From NCBI RefSeq assembly GCF_900290195.1, contig NZ_OLMF01000004.1:423501-487500 (forward strand): a stretch of DNA of 64,000 nucleotides, written 5' to 3'. A program made the translations under genes and the position numbers. Shown one piece after another: positions 61,451 to 64,000 of the stretch (positions are counted from its first letter, which is position 1; each line of letters opens with the position of its first letter). The stretch comes from Anaerococcus marasmi (GTDB lineage Bacteria; Bacillota; Clostridia; Tissierellales; Peptoniphilaceae). The notes beneath the pieces were generated by a model. It did not search any database. It saw only the letters and a program-made list of their open reading frames with translations, and had not been told where the DNA came from.

Positions 61451-62378
61451 TAATATCTCCTTTAATAAATTTTATCAAATTATCAACATCTTCTTTTATT
61501 GAATCTGACAAATTGTCAGATCTATCATTTGTAGTCACTATAACTATATTTTCATTGGCTAATAATGCAATTATTTGACCACCAGTTCCTGAAGCAAAAA
61601 CTATTTGATTTTTACTCTTCCAGAAACCATAAGTATAAAAATCTTCAGATAGATAAGTGAATTTATCAGAATCTCTAGCAAAAACAGGGGTAAATAATTT
61701 ACTAATAGAATCTTCGCTAATAATTCTATGATCCATATGCTTTCCTTTATTTAATAATAGTAGACCTATTCTTAACATTTCTAAATCACTAAGATATAGC
61801 TTGCTAGCACCAACAATAAACTTTCCATATGAATCCCACTTTACTTGTTTTATATCTATTTTATCGAATAAATTATCTTTCAAAAATTCATACATTGAAG
61901 AATTAAGATAATTTTCCATAACTACAGATAATAAGTAATAAGAGGCATTTGAATATTGAAAATGAATACCAGGCTTAAACTTGATGGGATAATTAATACA
62001 TAAATTAAGTAAATCTTCTTCAGGAATACCTTCAATGTCCTTTGACATCAACAAGGATTTATCATATCCTACACTATGCGACAGTAGATGTTTTACTTTA
62101 GTTTCCTTTAAATATTTAATATTATCTTTATTTGTTAGAGTTATACAATCTTCTAATAAGGGATAAATATAGGTATCCATATTGAAATCAAATTGACTTT
62201 TTTCCATCAGTATTAAGGATCCAATAGCCAAAACACTCTTAGCCACAGATCTTACATTTAAGGGATTATCATTAGCTTTACCTATAATCTCATCCCTATT
62301 TCCATCAAAGATTATAAATGAACTGGCCAGAGATTTTTCTAGATTCTCCTTGTAATATTTTTCTAAATTTGATAGCAA
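61440..62378 (-). CDS. Serine hydrolase of the beta-lactamase/PBP-like family
   Basis: A 312-residue protein without signal peptide. The nucleophile motif SxxK is RSVAKSVL (about residue 45), YxN is QYSNASYYLL (about 142), and the third motif is GTGGQ near residue 266. These are the class C beta-lactamase/esterase marks. LLSHSVGYDK supports the family. It is more likely an esterase or peptidase than an antibiotic hydrolase; this is an inference from the missing signal. Confidence 0.85.
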   Translation of the reverse strand: MLSNLEKYYKENLEKSLASSFIIFDGNRDEIIGKANDNPLNVRSVAKSVLAIGSLILMEKSQFDFNMDTYIYPLLEDCITLTNKDNIKYLKETKVKHLLSHSVGYDKSLLMSKDIEGIPEEDLLNLCINYPIKFKPGIHFQYSNASYYLLSVVMENYLNSSMYEFLKDNLFDKIDIKQVKWDSYGKFIVGASKLYLSDLEMLRIGLLLLNKGKHMDHRIISEDSISKLFTPVFARDSDKFTYLSEDFYTYGFWKSKNQIVFASGTGGQIIALLANENIVIVTTNDRSDNLSDSIKEDVDNLIKFIKGDINGL

Positions 62379-62487
62379 GATTTGCTCCTTAAGAAATATT
62401 TATTATCCACATAAAATAATTTCATTATAATTTATTAATAGTTATAATTTTATTTTTAGATAATTGTTATTTAATATAAATCAAGTT

Positions 62488-63861
62488 CTACTTTTCCCTA
62501 GTCAGCAAGGCTATGGCCTCTAAATGACGAGATTTAGGGAATTGGTCATATATTTCGTAATCTTTTATTTCGAATCCTTCTTTTATAAATTCTTTTAAGT
62601 TTTCTACTTGTGTTTTTGGATTACATGAAATATAGATGAATTTATCTGTATCAATTTTAAGTATTTTATCGAGAGATTTTGGGCTAATTCCTGCTCTCGG
62701 CGGATCTAGTACAATCACATCGTACTTATCTCCTACCTTTTCGATTTCTTCTAAGACATCTCCACACAAGAAATTGATATTTTCAATCTCATTTATTTTA
62801 GCGTTCTCCCAAGCCTTATCCACGGCCTCTTCCACTATTTCGATACCTGTAGCAGTCCTTGCTCTTTTTGCCATCACTTGAGTTATTGTCCCTGTTCCCG
62901 AATAAAGGTCAAGAACATCCATGCTTTGATTTATATTTGCAAGGTCGAAAGCCTTTTGGTAAAGTTTCTCTGCTGTGTATATATTAGGTTGGAAGAAAGA
63001 AAAAGGTGAGATATTAAAGGATAGACCTAACATTTCTTCTCTAATAAATTCTTTTCCATATATTAGATTGAGTTTTTCTACAACTACAGCGTCTGCTGGC
63101 GAATCATTTATTATATGATAGACTGATACGATTTTACCTACAAGATCAATTGATAAAAGTTTGTTTAAAAATAGATTTATCCTCAAACTATCAAAGCTCT
63201 CGTCACTTGTAGTAACTAGAATTACCATTATCTCGCCAGTTCTATGGGCTTTTCTTATGATTAAATGTCTTAGAAGCCCCTCTCTAGTTCTTTTATGGTA
63301 GAAATCTGTTTTCTTTTCTCTAAAATAAGCCTGGACTTTTTCTCTAATAGTATTAAAATCTTGATCTATTATATTGCAATTTGTAGTATCTACAATTTCA
63401 TAAAATCTGTTTTGTCTATGGAGTCCTAAAACAAGATCTCCACCTTTTTCACTATCTCCAAAAGTATATTCCATTTTATTTCTATAGGCTTTAGTCTTAG
63501 GAGATTGGTTTATTTTAATGTCTCCTGAGTAGTCTATAGAATTGTCCTTAAATAGATTTTTAATCATGTCCACTTTTAGCATGAGTTCAGTCTCGTAGGG
63601 AAGCTTTTGGTATGCACAACCTCCACAAATATCAGGATTATCGCATGTTTTAGTCGAGTTTTCTAGGTCAGATTTTTCGATTGTTTCGATTAATTTCGCC
63701 TTTATCTTATCCTTGCTTCGTTTTTTAGCCTTTACTTTTACTCTTTGGCCTAGTAGACCTCCCTTAAATTCAATTAAGTTTCCATCCTCGTCGTATCCTT
63801 GGCTAATATTAGGGTATTTCATTTTCTCTATTTTAATTTCTTTAATCGCTTTTTTTCTCAT
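62488..63861 (-). CDS. 23S rRNA (uracil-5-)-methyltransferase, RlmD/RumA-type
   Basis: A 457-residue methyltransferase. A TRAM domain at the N-terminus is followed by the Fe-S cluster cysteines in CDNPDICGGCAYQ (about 74-86), FSFFQPN, the SAM motif DLYSGTGTITQ (about 317-327), the DPPRAG motif (about 384) and the catalytic cysteine in ISCNPKTQ (about 411). The start at 63861 has GGAG 5 nt upstream; a GTG two codons earlier is rejected. It methylates U in 23S rRNA; the exact position (U1939-type) is not decided. Confidence 0.93.
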   Translation of the reverse strand: MRKKAIKEIKIEKMKYPNISQGYDEDGNLIEFKGGLLGQRVKVKAKKRSKDKIKAKLIETIEKSDLENSTKTCDNPDICGGCAYQKLPYETELMLKVDMIKNLFKDNSIDYSGDIKINQSPKTKAYRNKMEYTFGDSEKGGDLVLGLHRQNRFYEIVDTTNCNIIDQDFNTIREKVQAYFREKKTDFYHKRTREGLLRHLIIRKAHRTGEIMVILVTTSDESFDSLRINLFLNKLLSIDLVGKIVSVYHIINDSPADAVVVEKLNLIYGKEFIREEMLGLSFNISPFSFFQPNIYTAEKLYQKAFDLANINQSMDVLDLYSGTGTITQVMAKRARTATGIEIVEEAVDKAWENAKINEIENINFLCGDVLEEIEKVGDKYDVIVLDPPRAGISPKSLDKILKIDTDKFIYISCNPKTQVENLKEFIKEGFEIKDYEIYDQFPKSRHLEAIALLTREK

Positions 63862-64000
63862 TTTCACTCCAAAATTTATCTGTTATATTTTTTAGTTCTT
63901 CAGATTGATTTAAAAATTTTATCCTATTCCAATGTTTAGGAAAAAGCATTTGGTATTGATTCCAAGTATATCTATCGTCAACAAGATAGATTATACCCCT
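63842..64000 (-). CDS. C-terminal end of a DinG-like ATP-dependent helicase (partial)
   Basis: The last 52 residues of a gene running in from the right edge are visible: GIIYLVDDRYTWNQYQMLFP then KHWNRIKFL. The VDDR and FPKHW pattern is that of helicase C2-type DNA helicases (DinG/YoaA). The stop (63844-63842) overlaps the rRNA methyltransferase start by 20 nt. Confidence 0.7.
   Translation of the reverse strand, partial: RGIIYLVDDRYTWNQYQMLFPKHWNRIKFLNQSEELKNITDKFWSENEKKSD

Noticed and set aside
61440-62378. Beta-lactamase resistance gene
   Set aside because: The protein has SxxK and YxN motifs but no signal peptide and fits the general serine hydrolase family, so antibiotic resistance is not supported.
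62400-62412. Single DnaA box (TTATCCACA) near 62404 as a second origin
   Set aside because: One isolated box in AT-rich intergenic DNA is expected by chance and has no cluster.

Overview
The window is low-GC chromosomal DNA of a Gram-positive anaerobe of the Bacillota. Gene content and protein style (Asp23/Gls24 protein, MurT/GatD lipid II amidation, acpS-alr-mazF cluster, pcrA-ligA-gatCAB operon, CsoR copper control, preQ1-controlled queT) fit the Tissierellia, most likely Peptoniphilaceae such as Anaerococcus or a close relative. The assignment to genus is an inference from protein style, not from a marker gene.

Left chromosomal arm (1-25295). A minus-strand block carries glmU (cut by the window edge), deoD and rpiB. 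murC runs on the plus strand. A second minus-strand operon runs mtaD, an acpS-nnrD fusion, alr and mazF. Then come the pcrA-ligA-gatC-gatA-gatB operon (DNA repair plus tRNA amidation) and acyP-murT-gatD-yerC (cell-wall amidation plus a TrpR-like regulator). Divergent from acyP is a copper operon, copA(-copZ)-csoR, with a strong promoter and a CsoR-type operator, followed by asp23. A complete group IIC intron sits between asp23 and the terminator of queT, which has its own preQ1-I riboswitch. About 770 bp of apparently decayed DNA, a C39-like lipoprotein and tRNA-Lys(CTT) close the arm.

Prophage (25358-61045, about 35.7 kb). A siphovirus-type prophage is integrated at the 3' end of tRNA-Lys(CTT), bounded by a 15-bp direct repeat. 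Reading leftward on the minus strand from the replication region it carries: a HUH replication initiator beside an origin-like cluster of DnaA boxes; small early genes, RecU and dUTPase; an ArpU/RinA-like late regulator; HNH, portal, a MuF protein with a C-terminal Ntox50 toxin domain, a displaced large terminase, scaffold and major capsid; head-tail connectors; tail tube; tail chaperones joined by a -1 frameshift; a tape-measure gene split by a group I intron with an HNH homing endonuclease; Dit, tail spike, baseplate protein; and a lysis module (endolysin, holin) interrupted by a hicAB toxin-antitoxin pair. The right part holds alternating-strand accessory cassettes with repeated promoters, a Cro/CI switch with ImmA protease, a HIRAN protein, two candidate small RNAs and the tyrosine integrase.

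Right chromosomal arm (61046-64000). It starts with the terminator that probably belonged to the tRNA before phage integration, then DUF4298, a serine beta-lactamase-like hydrolase, an RlmD/RumA-type rRNA methyltransferase and the end of a DinG-like helicase, all on the minus strand.

The least ordinary parts are the HUH-Rep/DnaA-box replication module in a tailed phage, the MuF-toxin with candidate immunity gene next to a displaced terminase, the two self-splicing introns, the copA gene with an in-frame internal copZ start, and the sRNA-like elements upstream of the integrase.
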